Assembly: GCA_964551735.1 (NCBI GenBank)
Contig: CAZKEF010000040.1
Coordinates: forward strand, 1-51,234
From: DAOUAT01 sp964551735
GTDB taxonomy: Bacteria; Chloroflexota; Anaerolineae; CG2-30-64-16
Reading direction: 5' to 3'
Length of the DNA stretch: 51,234 nt
Of the stretch, positions 24,917-32,768 are shown piece by piece; within the stretch, counting starts at the first letter, position 1; every line of letters starts with the position of its first letter. The notes beneath the pieces are model-generated. The model searched no databases. It had not been told where the DNA came from and saw only the letters and a program-made list of their open reading frames with translations. Made by a program: the position numbers and the translations under genes.

Positions 24917-24934
24917 CCCCAGCGGGGCCAGCCC

Positions 24935-25618
24935 ATGCCGACCCACAACAGCCCTGACCCCCAGCGCACCAGCTTCGCGCGCACCAACCGGCAGACCATC
25001 GCCCAGCGCGCCGCGTTGATCCGCGCGCTGCTGCCCGAGACCCGCAGCATTGCCGAACTGTGCTGTGGCGACTGCGCCGCGCAGTGGGAGCTTTACCGTG
25101 CTGCGCTGCCCGGCCTGGCCTTCTGCGGCCTGGACGTGGCGCCGGCCATCGTCGCTGCGAACCGGGCGGCGGGCGCGTCTTGCGCCTGCGGCGACGCATT
25201 GGACCCGGCCGTGCTCCGGCATTTCCTGGCCGACGATGTCGTCTTCTTCGGACCGCCGCTGTCGGCCGGCTGCGACGGCCACCACGCGCTGGCATTCGAC
25301 GCGGTGCAACCCGGCTTCGCGGCGTTCACCGATCTGTTCCTCGGCCAGCTCGGCTACACCGGCACGCTGGTCTGCATCGGCCCGAAACCGACGCACCTGG
25401 GCGACGTCCGCTGCCTCTATGACCGCATCCGGACGCGGCGAGCCGACATCGGCCTGCGCCTGATCCACTACAGCCACGCGACCGTGACCGGCGCGGGGAT
25501 CGTCACCGAACCGCGGCTCAAGTACGTCGAGCTGTGGTTCTCCAGCCGGCTGCCCGATGCGTGGGAAGTCCGGCGGTCAGGTCTGAACCCAGCACCCGCG
25601 CCGTTGGCGTTCGCCTGA
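24935..25618 (+). CDS. SAM-dependent methyltransferase-like protein
   Basis: The 227-residue protein has a Rossmann-type SAM motif, SIAELCCGDCAAQWELY (in place of the common DLGCGxG), then FCGLDVAPAIVAAN as the acidic loop. VFFGPPLSAGCDGHH could be the catalytic-loop position (PP motif, as in amino-methylating or DNA methylases). The target is unknown. It follows the NUDIX gene by 18 bases and is probably co-transcribed. Confidence 0.65.
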   Translation: MPTHNSPDPQRTSFARTNRQTIAQRAALIRALLPETRSIAELCCGDCAAQWELYRAALPGLAFCGLDVAPAIVAANRAAGASCACGDALDPAVLRHFLADDVVFFGPPLSAGCDGHHALAFDAVQPGFAAFTDLFLGQLGYTGTLVCIGPKPTHLGDVRCLYDRIRTRRADIGLRLIHYSHATVTGAGIVTEPRLKYVELWFSSRLPDAWEVRRSGLNPAPAPLAFA

Positions 25619-25810
25619 CGCCAATACGCTCGGGGGAGTGAACATAGCTGAACCCGGCGTGATGCCGGTCATGCACCGGCTGGAAGCGCGCATCTCATCA
25701 TGGACTCACTTTGGACCCTGTCTCAGATGCGCCTGGCCGCGGCGACGGATACCTTCCAGCATCGTCACGCTCCAGGGCGATTTCATGTTGCGGCTGACCA
25801 CACGGGCCGG

Positions 25811-25914
25811 CCGTTGAAACTGCGCCTACCGTTGCAAAACCGGCCTGCGCCGGTTGGTCTCCGGTCTGCGAAGGCAGACCTTGCACGGGTAGCCGCAACT
25901 TCAGTTGCCAGGCA
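25811..25914. repeat. Multi-hairpin intergenic element upstream of dodecin
   Basis: Three perfect hairpins are arranged in series: AACCGGC/GCCGGTT with loop CTGC, GGTCTGC/GCAGACC with loop GAAG, and GCAACT/AGTTGC with loop TC. The first two are enclosed by CTACC...GGTAG and TGCA...TGCA pairing, giving a cloverleaf-like fold. This looks like an interspersed repeat or MITE rather than a known RNA gene. No tRNA anticodon-arm logic fits. Confidence 0.65.
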
Positions 25915-25962
25915 GGGCGCCCGCCGCACAATGACTTCGCCCTGGTCGCGCTCGTTTTGCGC

Positions 25963-25991
25963 TTGACACGCCTGAAGCGTGATGCGATAAT
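25963..25991 (+). promoter_or_regulatory. Sigma-70 promoter of the dodecin gene
   Basis: TTGACA at 25963 and GATAAT at 25986 are spaced by 17 bases, about 77 bases before the dodecin start. Nothing else downstream could be served before it. Confidence 0.75.
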
Positions 25992-26067
25992 CGATATCAA
26001 CGGATGGGCTCGGCGAAGAGAAGAATCGGCTACGCGCCGCCAGGCGGCCCAAACCAGGGGGTAAAAA

Positions 26068-26283
26068 ATGGCAGATAGCGTCTACAAGTTGATCGAGCTG
26101 GTGGGAACCAGCACCGAATCCTGGGAGAAGGCCGCGCGCAGGGCGGTCGAAACGGCCGCGAAAACGGTGCGCGGCATCCGCAAGGCGGAGGTCATGGAGC
26201 AGGACATCCACTTCGAGGATGGCGAGTTCGTGGCCTACCGTGCCAAGGTGAAGGTGTCTTTCAAGTACGAAGGGAAAGACTGA
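26068..26283 (+). CDS. Dodecin
   Basis: The 71-residue protein matches dodecins over its whole length: VYKLIELVGTSTESWEKAA, then TVRGIRKAEVMEQDI and YRAKVKVSFKYE. Dodecins form hollow dodecamers that store flavin, CoA or related ligands in the cytosol. The flavin-stacking Trp (SWEKA) and the glutamine of EQDI are present. It has its own strong promoter. Confidence 0.95.
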   Translation: MADSVYKLIELVGTSTESWEKAARRAVETAAKTVRGIRKAEVMEQDIHFEDGEFVAYRAKVKVSFKYEGKD

Positions 26284-26395
26284 GACCTCTTTTGTTGCCC
26301 GGCGACGAGCAGAGCTGAAGACGGCAGCCAGATCATACGCCGCCTGGTGCCCGCGCGCGCTGACGCCAAGCCGTTCGGCCGCGGGAGCGGAAGAG

Positions 26396-27085
26396 ATGGT
26401 ATCAGCCATGACCAAAGCAAGCCGTTGGACAGCCGGTTATCGTGTGCTCCTCATCGGCCTATGCAGTTATGCGATCCTGGCCTATTCCGGCGCCCTGGAA
26501 GGACGCTTCAACGGCGAGATATTCAGCTACTTCACGATCCTCAGCGTCCTCCTGGCGCTGGCCTATTTCAGCGCGTTGGTGCTCCTGGCGTTGGGCAGGC
26601 GCACTGCAGCGAGGGATGTAGCCAGGGCAGGTCTTGCACCTGCCCTGGCGCATTTCAAGGGCGGTGTCACCCTGGCGGTGACGATCACTATGACCGTCTA
26701 TCACTTCCTGTTGGCCCGCGTGATCTTCGAGATGGTCGGCTACAAGCCGTTCAGCCCCAACGACATCATTGTCCACTACGCGATCCCGCTCTTGGTGATC
26801 CTGGATTGGCTCCTATTCGACCCCAAACCCACCTACGGGCCGGCCGATCCGCTCAAGTGGCTGGGCATCCCGCTGGCCTATTTCATCTTCGCCGTGCTGC
26901 GGGCCCAACTGGGCGGCGAACTGCGCGGGGTGCAGAGCCGCTACCCCTACTTCTTCATGGATATTGATGCGCTGGGCCTCGGCCCGGTGCTGCTGAACGT
27001 CCTGCTGCTGGCGGTCGGGTTCCTCTTCATCGGCTACGTGCTGTTCGGCGTGGACAAGCTACTGGGGCGAAGCAAGAACGCCTGA
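26396..27085 (+). CDS. Pr6Pr family membrane protein
   Basis: The 229-residue protein has six membrane helices with conserved prolines and the family blocks FNGEIFSYFTILSVLLAL, TMTVYHFLLARV, IVHYAIPLLVILDWLLF and SRYPYFFMDIDALGLG. The role of the family is unknown. Between helices 2 and 3 the gene contains a 29-base palindrome (26621-26649), read in frame as ARAGLAPALA. This seems to be an insertion. The ATG at 26396 has GGAG eight bases upstream; ATG 26408 is an alternative. Confidence 0.85.
   Translation: MVSAMTKASRWTAGYRVLLIGLCSYAILAYSGALEGRFNGEIFSYFTILSVLLALAYFSALVLLALGRRTAARDVARAGLAPALAHFKGGVTLAVTITMTVYHFLLARVIFEMVGYKPFSPNDIIVHYAIPLLVILDWLLFDPKPTYGPADPLKWLGIPLAYFIFAVLRAQLGGELRGVQSRYPYFFMDIDALGLGPVLLNVLLLAVGFLFIGYVLFGVDKLLGRSKNA
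26621..26649. repeat. 12-bp-arm palindrome inside the Pr6Pr coding sequence
   Basis: GCCAGGGCAGGT at 26621-26632 and its exact reverse complement at 26638-26649 flank the loop CTTGC. It preserves the reading frame and lies in a cytoplasmic loop of the protein, as expected for a tolerated REP-like insertion. Confidence 0.8.
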
Positions 27086-27140
27086 GCCAAGGCCCGAGGC
27101 CGGAGCCGGCTGCTTTGGCCGCGATTGGCCGTTCTTGACC

Positions 27141-27169
27141 TTGACATAGGGCCTCCCTTAAGACAAAAT
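27141..27169 (+). promoter_or_regulatory. Candidate promoter of the tyrosine recombinase
   Basis: A consensus TTGACA is followed after 17 bases by CAAAAT, 41 bases before the recombinase start. The -10 is poor. Confidence 0.4.
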
Positions 27170-27209
27170 CACTTATGCGAATCTGACTTCACGCACGAAA
27201 AGAGGCCCG

Positions 27210-28232
27210 ATGACGGACACTGCGCTCACCCCGACCACCCCCGCGCCGGCCTGGACGGCCCTCCGTGACATCCCCGCGGACTGCAATCCGGCGCTCGTTT
27301 ACCTGGCGGGCCTGGGCAGCCCGGCCGCCGTGCGCACCATGCGCCAGGCGCTGGCGGTGAGCGCGACGATCCTGACCAACGGCGCGCTGACCGCCGCGGA
27401 GCTGCCCTGGGGCAGCCTGCGCTTCCAGCACACGACTGCGCTGCAAGCGGCCCTGCGCCAGCGCTACACCGCGGCCGGGGCCAACAAGATCCTCTCTGCG
27501 GTGCGGGGTGTGCTGCGCGTCGCCTGGCGGCTGGAGTACATGACGGCCGAGGATTTCCACGCCGCGGCCGCAGTCAAGTCGGTCAAGGGCAGCCAGGAGG
27601 AACCGGCCGGCCGCGCGCTGGCCGCCGGCGAGATCCTGGCGCTGCTGGACGCCTGCCTGGCCGACCCCACGCCCGCGGGCTACCGGGACGCGGCGATCAT
27701 CGCCCTGCTCTACGCGTGCGGGCCGCGCCGCGCCGAGCTGGTCGGGCTCGACCTGGCCGACGTGAGCATGGCCGAGGAGAACGGCGAACGGTGGGGCAAG
27801 CTGGCCGTGCGCGGCAAGGGCAACCAGGCACGGAGCCTCCCGGTCGCGGGCGGCGCGCTGGACGCCCTGCAGGACTGGCTGATCGTGCGCGGGGACGCGC
27901 CTGGCCCGCTGTTCGTGCCGATCAACAAGGGCGGCGTGCTGGCGCTCGACCGGCGGCTGACCAGCCAGGCGATCTATGACCTGCTGGCCAAGCGCGGCGC
28001 GGCGGCCAAGCTGACCGGCTTCTCGCCGCACGATCTACGGCGCACGTTCATCAGCGACCTGCTCGACAAGGGCGCCGACATCGCCACCGTCCAGAAGCTG
28101 GCCGGCCACGCGCAGGTGACCACCACCGCGCGCTACGATCGCCGCGGGGAGCGGGCGAAGCGGAAGGCGGTCAGTTTGCTGCACGTGCCGTACACGCGGC
28201 GAAGAGCCGACGGAATTGCGTCAAATGCCTGA
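27210..28232 (+). CDS. Tyrosine recombinase/integrase (XerC/D-like)
   Basis: The 340-residue protein is full length. The N-terminal SAM-like core-binding domain (NPALVYLAGLGSPAAVRTMR to VLRVAWRLEYM) is followed by the catalytic domain with Arg in YACGPRRAELVGL, Lys in VRGKGNQARSL, H-x-x-R in PHDLRRTFISD, His in KLAGHAQVTTTARYD, and Tyr at the end of that block. It breaks and rejoins DNA at att-type sites. It lies three kilobases before the BREX-like island and could be its integrase, but no att repeats were identified. A stand-alone XerC/D-like role is also possible. Confidence 0.88.
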   Translation: MTDTALTPTTPAPAWTALRDIPADCNPALVYLAGLGSPAAVRTMRQALAVSATILTNGALTAAELPWGSLRFQHTTALQAALRQRYTAAGANKILSAVRGVLRVAWRLEYMTAEDFHAAAAVKSVKGSQEEPAGRALAAGEILALLDACLADPTPAGYRDAAIIALLYACGPRRAELVGLDLADVSMAEENGERWGKLAVRGKGNQARSLPVAGGALDALQDWLIVRGDAPGPLFVPINKGGVLALDRRLTSQAIYDLLAKRGAAAKLTGFSPHDLRRTFISDLLDKGADIATVQKLAGHAQVTTTARYDRRGERAKRKAVSLLHVPYTRRRADGIASNA

Positions 28233-28692
28233 CCCGCAGCGCCGGCGCGCCTCTCTAATCGTCGGCATCATCGCCGCTATCCTGCTGGCAGCCGCGGCGC
28301 ACCGCGCGGCCGGCGAGCTGATCTTCGCACCCCGCTTCGCCAGCCCGGACGCCGGCGAGGTCGTGCGCGCCTATTTCACTGCGCGGCAGTGGGGCTACCG
28401 GGGACTCAGCGAACGCGCGCTGGCGCCGGAAGTCCGGGAGGAGCTGCACGCGCCGAACATGGTTCACCCGCTGATTGACGACCCCTTCCTGGCGCGCGAC
28501 CTGGCCGTGTCCCCGCCCCAAACGGCCCCGCTGTACGGCGAGTACGACGAGGAGTTGCTCTTCGTGGTGACCTACCGGTCGCGCTGGCGTGAAGTCACCG
28601 GCGCGCCCCCCGGCCCGCGCGGCTGGTTCGTGTATGCCGGCCAGGACGCCAGCGGGCGGTGGTGGATCCTGGGGCAGGGGACCGGGCCGTGA
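28225..28692 (+). CDS. Membrane-anchored hypothetical protein
   Basis: The 155-residue protein has one N-terminal membrane helix (ASLIVGIIAAILLAAAAH) and an extracytoplasmic domain with EVVRAYFTARQWGYRGLSE, reminiscent of NTF2/DUF4829-like folds. It then has a strand-rich part ending GRWWILGQGTGP. The start overlaps the recombinase stop by eight bases. Function unknown. Confidence 0.55.
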   Translation: MPDPQRRRASLIVGIIAAILLAAAAHRAAGELIFAPRFASPDAGEVVRAYFTARQWGYRGLSERALAPEVREELHAPNMVHPLIDDPFLARDLAVSPPQTAPLYGEYDEELLFVVTYRSRWREVTGAPPGPRGWFVYAGQDASGRWWILGQGTGP

Positions 28693-28738
28693 AGCCGGAA
28701 TCCACATCGGAGCAAGATGAGGATGGGTGGAGGAGAAG

Positions 28739-29671
28739 ATGAATACAACTGCTGCGGCCGAGGCGCCCGGGACGGACAGCCTCGCGTTCACATCCTACCC
28801 GAACCGGAACACGCAGCTCGGCGATCTGGCTATCAGCCGGGCGCTGCCGCGGCGGGAACGCCGCACGGTCGGCCCCTGGTGTTTCCTCGACCGCTTCGGG
28901 CCGCTGGCTTTCAGCGCCGGCAAACCGATGGACGTCCCGCCCCATCCGCACATCGGGCTGCAGACCGTGTCATGGCTGCTGGAGGGTGAGGTGCTGCATA
29001 CCGACAGCCTGGGCTGCGAGGCCACCGTGCGGCCGGGCGGCGTCAACATTATGACCGCCGGCCGGGGCATCAGCCACGCCGAACAGACGCCAACCCACCA
29101 CAGCGGGAGCCTGAACGGAGTCCAGCTCTGGATCGCGCTGCCAGATGCCCATCGAGACGTCGAGCCTTCGTTCGCGGGGATCGCGGAGACGCCGCTGTGC
29201 GAGCTACCCGGGGGCCTCCTCCGAGTGTTTGCCGGCGCGCTGGGCAAGGTGCGCTCGCCCGCGCCGCATTTCTCACCGCTCGTCGGCGCGGATGTGCAGA
29301 TACATCCCGGCGCGAACGTTGAGATCGCACTGGATCCGACCTTCGAGCATGGCCTCCTGGTGCTCGACGGCGAGTGCCTGCTTGACAGCCAACGGCTGGA
29401 CAGCCGCGCCCTACATGTCACAGCCCCGGGCCGCAGCGCCGCCGCCTTTGCCAGTCCGTCAGGCGCCCGCCTGCTGCTCATCGGTGGGCCACCATTCGCC
29501 GAACAAATCTTGATGTGGTGGAACTTCGTCGCCCGCACACCGGAGGAGATCGCCGCCGCGCGCGCGGATTGGGAAACGGGACGCCGCTTCGGTGAGGTGC
29601 GCGGCTACCCCAAGCCGCGACTTGCCGCGCCGGAATTGGTGCGCGTCGCCCGGCCCAATCCGTTGAGTTGA
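28739..29671 (+). CDS. Pirin family protein
   Basis: The 310-residue bicupin has the pirin core: PHPHIGLQTVSWLLEGEVLH (metal-binding His residues), then GGVNIMTAGRGISHAEQTP with further His/Glu ligands. Bacterial pirins include quercetin 2,3-dioxygenases and regulators of metabolic enzymes. Start ATG 28739 is preferred over GTG 28727 because GGAGGAG sits directly upstream. Confidence 0.9.
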   Translation: MNTTAAAEAPGTDSLAFTSYPNRNTQLGDLAISRALPRRERRTVGPWCFLDRFGPLAFSAGKPMDVPPHPHIGLQTVSWLLEGEVLHTDSLGCEATVRPGGVNIMTAGRGISHAEQTPTHHSGSLNGVQLWIALPDAHRDVEPSFAGIAETPLCELPGGLLRVFAGALGKVRSPAPHFSPLVGADVQIHPGANVEIALDPTFEHGLLVLDGECLLDSQRLDSRALHVTAPGRSAAAFASPSGARLLLIGGPPFAEQILMWWNFVARTPEEIAAARADWETGRRFGEVRGYPKPRLAAPELVRVARPNPLS

Positions 29672-29766
29672 TGGCGGCGCACGTCGCGGCGGCCGCCATC
29701 GTGGCCCCAAATCCCATCCCGGTCGCAGCGACAGACCGCGCGCTGCCTGGTGGCGGGAAACAGGTG

Positions 29767-29772
29767 TATAAT
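29767..29772 (+). promoter_or_regulatory. Candidate -10 element for the NTF2-like gene
   Basis: A consensus TATAAT lies 57 bases before the start at 29829. The -35 position is weak, so this is tentative. Confidence 0.35.
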
Positions 29773-29828
29773 CAATGCGCCGACCTGGTCGGCGCCGTAC
29801 CATCCGCAGACGAGCGAGGAGGAAAGCA

Positions 29829-30212
29829 ATGATCCCCATCAACATCGAGGCTGAGGAGAACGCGATAGTTCACCACATCGAAGCTTTGGAGGCCGCCGAG
29901 AACCGGAAGGATATCGAAGGCATGGTGGCCCTGGTTGTCGAGGATTTCGAGTTCATTTTCGGCAAGCGGAAGCTCAAGGGCAAAGCCGAGCTGCGCGAGA
30001 TGCTGCGCGACGCGGTCGAGGACTATGTATCGTCCAAGCACGTTCCTCTACGCGTCGAGGTTGCAGGATCCGGCGATATGGGGTGGGTCCTGGGCTATGA
30101 GCTGAATCGCCGGCAGCGAGCCGAGGGCATCGTCGAGACGAAGCAGCATTACATCCTTACCTTCAAGAAAATCGATGGCTCGTGGAAGGAGGTTGCAGTC
30201 TGCCTGACCTGA
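29829..30212 (+). CDS. NTF2-like (SnoaL/DUF4440-type) protein
   Basis: The 127-residue protein has the NTF2 cone-fold pattern: a helix pair with EALEAAENRKDIEGMVALVV, the strand DFEFIFGKRKLKGKAELREM, and a C-terminal sheet TKQHYILTFKKIDGSWKEVA. These proteins bind small ligands or act as isomerases. RBS GAGGAGGAAAG precedes the ATG. Substrate unknown. Confidence 0.75.
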   Translation: MIPINIEAEENAIVHHIEALEAAENRKDIEGMVALVVEDFEFIFGKRKLKGKAELREMLRDAVEDYVSSKHVPLRVEVAGSGDMGWVLGYELNRRQRAEGIVETKQHYILTFKKIDGSWKEVAVCLT

Positions 30213-30303
30213 AGCGCGCCGTCGCCCACTGGCCGAAGAACTGGGTGAGACTGCATGACGACTGCGCTCTGTGATGCCGGCCCACCGATGCGATGACTTG
30301 GCC

Positions 30304-30495
30304 CTACTGGCAGGCGCAGGCGTAATCTTCATCCTCATCCTTCCGCTGGCGCTCATCCGCCTGGGCGGCCAGCGGGATGCCGGCGTCCACGTCCGCCTGG
30401 GTCAGCGTGGTGAGCTGCGTGCAGTAGGCGCTGACCGTTGAGCACGCCGGCCGGACGGGGATTCTCCGCCGCTCCACGCGTTCGAACGCGGCCAT
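30304..30495 (-). CDS. Possible small Cys-ended protein
   Basis: The 63-residue frame has TLTQADVDAGIPLAAQADER and a tail EDEDYACACQ. It is preceded by GGTGGGT. There is no known relative. The 30213-30635 interval otherwise shows no gene, so this is offered only as a candidate. Confidence 0.25.
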   Translation of the reverse strand: MAAFERVERRRIPVRPACSTVSAYCTQLTTLTQADVDAGIPLAAQADERQRKDEDEDYACACQ

Positions 30496-30635
30496 ACCCA
30501 CCACGCATAGGCCGATCTCGATTCCTTCGACTATCGCTCAGGACTCGCTCATCTGACCGGGCGGCGGCTCCCCTCCCAACAGGTGGACTCCACGTCCACC
30601 ACCAGGATGCAATCCAGTCTACGCGCCATCGTCGT

Positions 30636-31209
30636 TCACCACAGGCTCATCTGCCCGTTGTCGTCGCCGGCTTTGGCCTCCGCCTCGCGCTGGGCCAGGA
30701 ACTGATGCAGCGCGGCCAGCGGGGTGTCGCTCTTGGCGAGGATGTCCCGATTCCAGATGAACAGCAGCGACCGCCGATCTTCCGGCGCCAGCTTGTCGTA
30801 GCCGCCCTCGAACCACTCGCAGACCTGCCGCATGAACGCTTCCGCGCGCCGCTTGTCGGCCAGGGTGCGCCGGCGCTTGTGATAGAGGTCGTGATACCAC
30901 AGGAGCAGCTTCTCGAAGTTGAAGCCCCGCACGAGCGTTTCGGCAGCCTCCCGCTCCTGCTCGATGCCGATCACGCCTTCGGCGCCCGCGGTAGACCGCC
31001 AGGTAGTAGCGCGTGGTGAACGCCTTGCACGCGTTGCAGTACAGTTCGTCGCCGACGAGGCGGATCTCCTCGGCGTGCGCGACGCAGTCGCCGATGCGGT
31101 AGTCGTCAAGCGTACACTCGAAGACCTTGGTCTGATCCGAGCGGATCTCGGCCCCGCACTTGGCGCAGGGGATCGGCCGGTCGAAGCTGATGGTGTCGAA
31201 CATGCCCAT
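30636..31209 (-). pseudogene. Zinc-ribbon protein gene with a frameshift
   Basis: The first frame begins MGMFDTISFDRPIPCAKCGA and has a zinc ribbon formed by CAKC near residue 15 and CNAC near residue 58. It makes sense until YYLAVYRG near 30985. The sense continues in another frame as AEGVIGIEQEREAAETLVRG through to NGQMSLW at 30636. One extra G in a GGG run (reverse strand, about 30985) separates them. Either a mutation or a sequencing error explains it. Function unknown. Confidence 0.65.
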
Positions 31210-31455
31210 GGTTAGCCTCGTGGTTCGCGTGTTGATGCAAAGGAACGACTTGACAGACGAATGATAGCACCTTTGTTCGACTCAATCAAGTCATCAATGA
31301 TCTGTCTCCTTCACGCAGATCAACAACTCGTGTGAGCCTCACTGAGGCGCTTGTCGTTTTTCTATGATAACGAGATTGTGGTATTATGGGATGCTAGTAA
31401 CCAACGCACCTCCTGTTCTCTTGGGAGTCCTTTTGCAGGAATTTTACGCATCGTT
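31210..31455. other. Leader region of the BREX-like island
   Basis: This AT-richer spacer lies between the reverse-strand zinc-ribbon gene and the first island gene. It holds the candidate promoter at 31379-31387, and the first ATG with similarity is at 31456. No RNA gene is seen. Confidence 0.4.
31379..31387 (+). promoter_or_regulatory. Extended -10 promoter of the BREX-like island
   Basis: TGGTATTAT (extended -10) lies about 70 bases before the first gene. It is the only good promoter candidate before the ten-gene set. The same 13-base core, ATTGTGGTATTAT, precedes the NUDIX gene. Confidence 0.5.
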
Positions 31456-32199
31456 ATGACTCAACCTTCGACCCTACAGAGTTTCCCTCTCGAAGCCGGC
31501 ATTCAGGCTATCAAGGATAGCGTGAACTTCACGGACTTTGAGGCATTCTACCGTCATTTGCTCGAGAGTCTGCCCCAGAACTCCCCAGAGACGCGCAAAC
31601 GCTACGCATCACTGGTGGTGCGGTGGCTGTTCCCCGAACGGAAGCTGGGGGGCTTATTGCCGCGCACCTGGCAGGCCTATCGCGATGATCGGCTCCTGTT
31701 GGAGCTTGCGCGCGTGACCGTGCTGGAGGTCGAGCCTGTCATCGCACGCTTCGTGACCGAAGTAATTCAACCCATGCCGGTCGGCCAGGATTTTGGCCAG
31801 GCGCAGGCACGAGATTTCATCACGGGCATTTTTGGGGCTTTTAAACAGGATTCATACAAACGCTTGCTCTTCTCAACCAAGCATCTCGGCTTTCTGGAAA
31901 GGCTCAGCAGCAGCGATTGGATAGTTGCTGCCGTACCGCCACCAGTAGACGCGCTGCTGATCCTGCTGCATGCCCGCTTGGCGCCTACGCCGCGCATCGT
32001 GCGCGTGTCCGATTTGCTATCCGAGCTGTTCTGGCGTTACTTGGGCTTGCGCCAACCGGATGAGGTGCGTGCAATACTCCACGACGCCCATGCGGCCGGG
32101 TTGCTGGCCCGCTACAGCACTGTGGATCAGCTTGAGCAGGTTACGACAAGATACACTTTGGACGAATACCTTGGCCGCGCGTTGCGGTGCCGTTCCTAG
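31456..32199 (+). CDS. BrxA-position helical protein of the BREX-like island
   Basis: The 247-residue, all-helical protein begins TLQSFPLEAGIQAIKDSVNF and includes SLPQNSPETRKRYASLVVRW, KHLGFLERLSSSDWIVA and a winged-helix-like C-terminus (VSDLLSELFWRYLGLRQPDE). Gene position, size and helical character match BrxA of type 1/5/6 BREX, a small DNA-binding protein that precedes brxB and brxC. I cannot confirm sequence homology. The ATG at 31456 is used; the frame is open upstream to about 31351 but without an ATG. It ends four bases before a palindromic repeat. Confidence 0.6.
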   Translation: MTQPSTLQSFPLEAGIQAIKDSVNFTDFEAFYRHLLESLPQNSPETRKRYASLVVRWLFPERKLGGLLPRTWQAYRDDRLLLELARVTVLEVEPVIARFVTEVIQPMPVGQDFGQAQARDFITGIFGAFKQDSYKRLLFSTKHLGFLERLSSSDWIVAAVPPPVDALLILLHARLAPTPRIVRVSDLLSELFWRYLGLRQPDEVRAILHDAHAAGLLARYSTVDQLEQVTTRYTLDEYLGRALRCRS

Positions 32200-32203
32200 T
32201 GCC

Positions 32204-32247
32204 GTTCGTAGTGCGCACTTTAGTGCGCTGAAGCGCACACTACCAAC
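32204..32247. repeat. Island palindromic repeat, copy 1 (full)
   Basis: This 44-base element (starting GTTCGTAGTGCGCACTTTAG and ending CACACTACCAAC) contains the perfect hairpin GCGCAC-TTTA-GTGCGC. It aligns base for base with copy 2 at 36696-36739, with paired A/G and T/C changes that keep the stem. Confidence 0.85.
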
Positions 32248-32264
32248 AAAACTCGGTTTTCACG

Positions 32265-32768
32265 ATGAACAAGACCGACTTCGCTGCACTTCTAGCGCAA
32301 CTTGCTGAACGTCCCGTTCCGCCGCTGGTTGACCGCCACGTTTACCTGTGGCACGGCGATCCGGCAGACTTACGCGGCTTGGCGCCGACCGGTCTCACCA
32401 CCGAGCTGGACTTGTACGCTCTTTCCGCTACCTTATCGAAAACACCGTTTGCGCTGGACGAGGCGCGGCGTTTGCTTCAGGCCGGCATTGCCACGTGGCT
32501 GCGCCAGCATACCCCGACCTCCGGCGTGCCACAGGTCATCATAGTCACCGGCAATTCCTTGCTGATGCGCTACCGCGTAACGCTGGATGCCTTCTTTCAG
32601 GCCAGCAGTGAAACTCGGATGATTGTCTTCGTCGTACCGCGTCGGGAGACCGATTTCAAGCCCGCACGTCCGCTGCCTGCCTATGTCGAGATCGAACCCG
32701 GCGCCACCTCTGAGTACCTGAGGACGAAGCTGAGCGATCATGCCACCATTGGAGAGACGAACCCATGA
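32265..32768 (+). CDS. BrxB-position protein of the BREX-like island
   Basis: The 167-residue protein is a small alpha/beta protein with a strand-helix unit GVPQVIIVTGNSLLMRYRV and a second strand MIVFVVPRRETDF. Its size and position (just before the large ATPase, overlapping its start by ATGA) match BrxB of canonical BREX, and its V-I-x-V-T-G strand recalls that family. BrxF of type 3 is the other candidate, but no Walker A motif is present. Homology is not established. Confidence 0.55.
   Translation: MNKTDFAALLAQLAERPVPPLVDRHVYLWHGDPADLRGLAPTGLTTELDLYALSATLSKTPFALDEARRLLQAGIATWLRQHTPTSGVPQVIIVTGNSLLMRYRVTLDAFFQASSETRMIVFVVPRRETDFKPARPLPAYVEIEPGATSEYLRTKLSDHATIGETNP

Noticed and set aside
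25811..25914. tRNA gene in the cloverleaf-like element
   Set aside because: Stem lengths, absence of the TTC-type T-loop and lack of an acceptor stem of seven pairs do not fit a tRNA.
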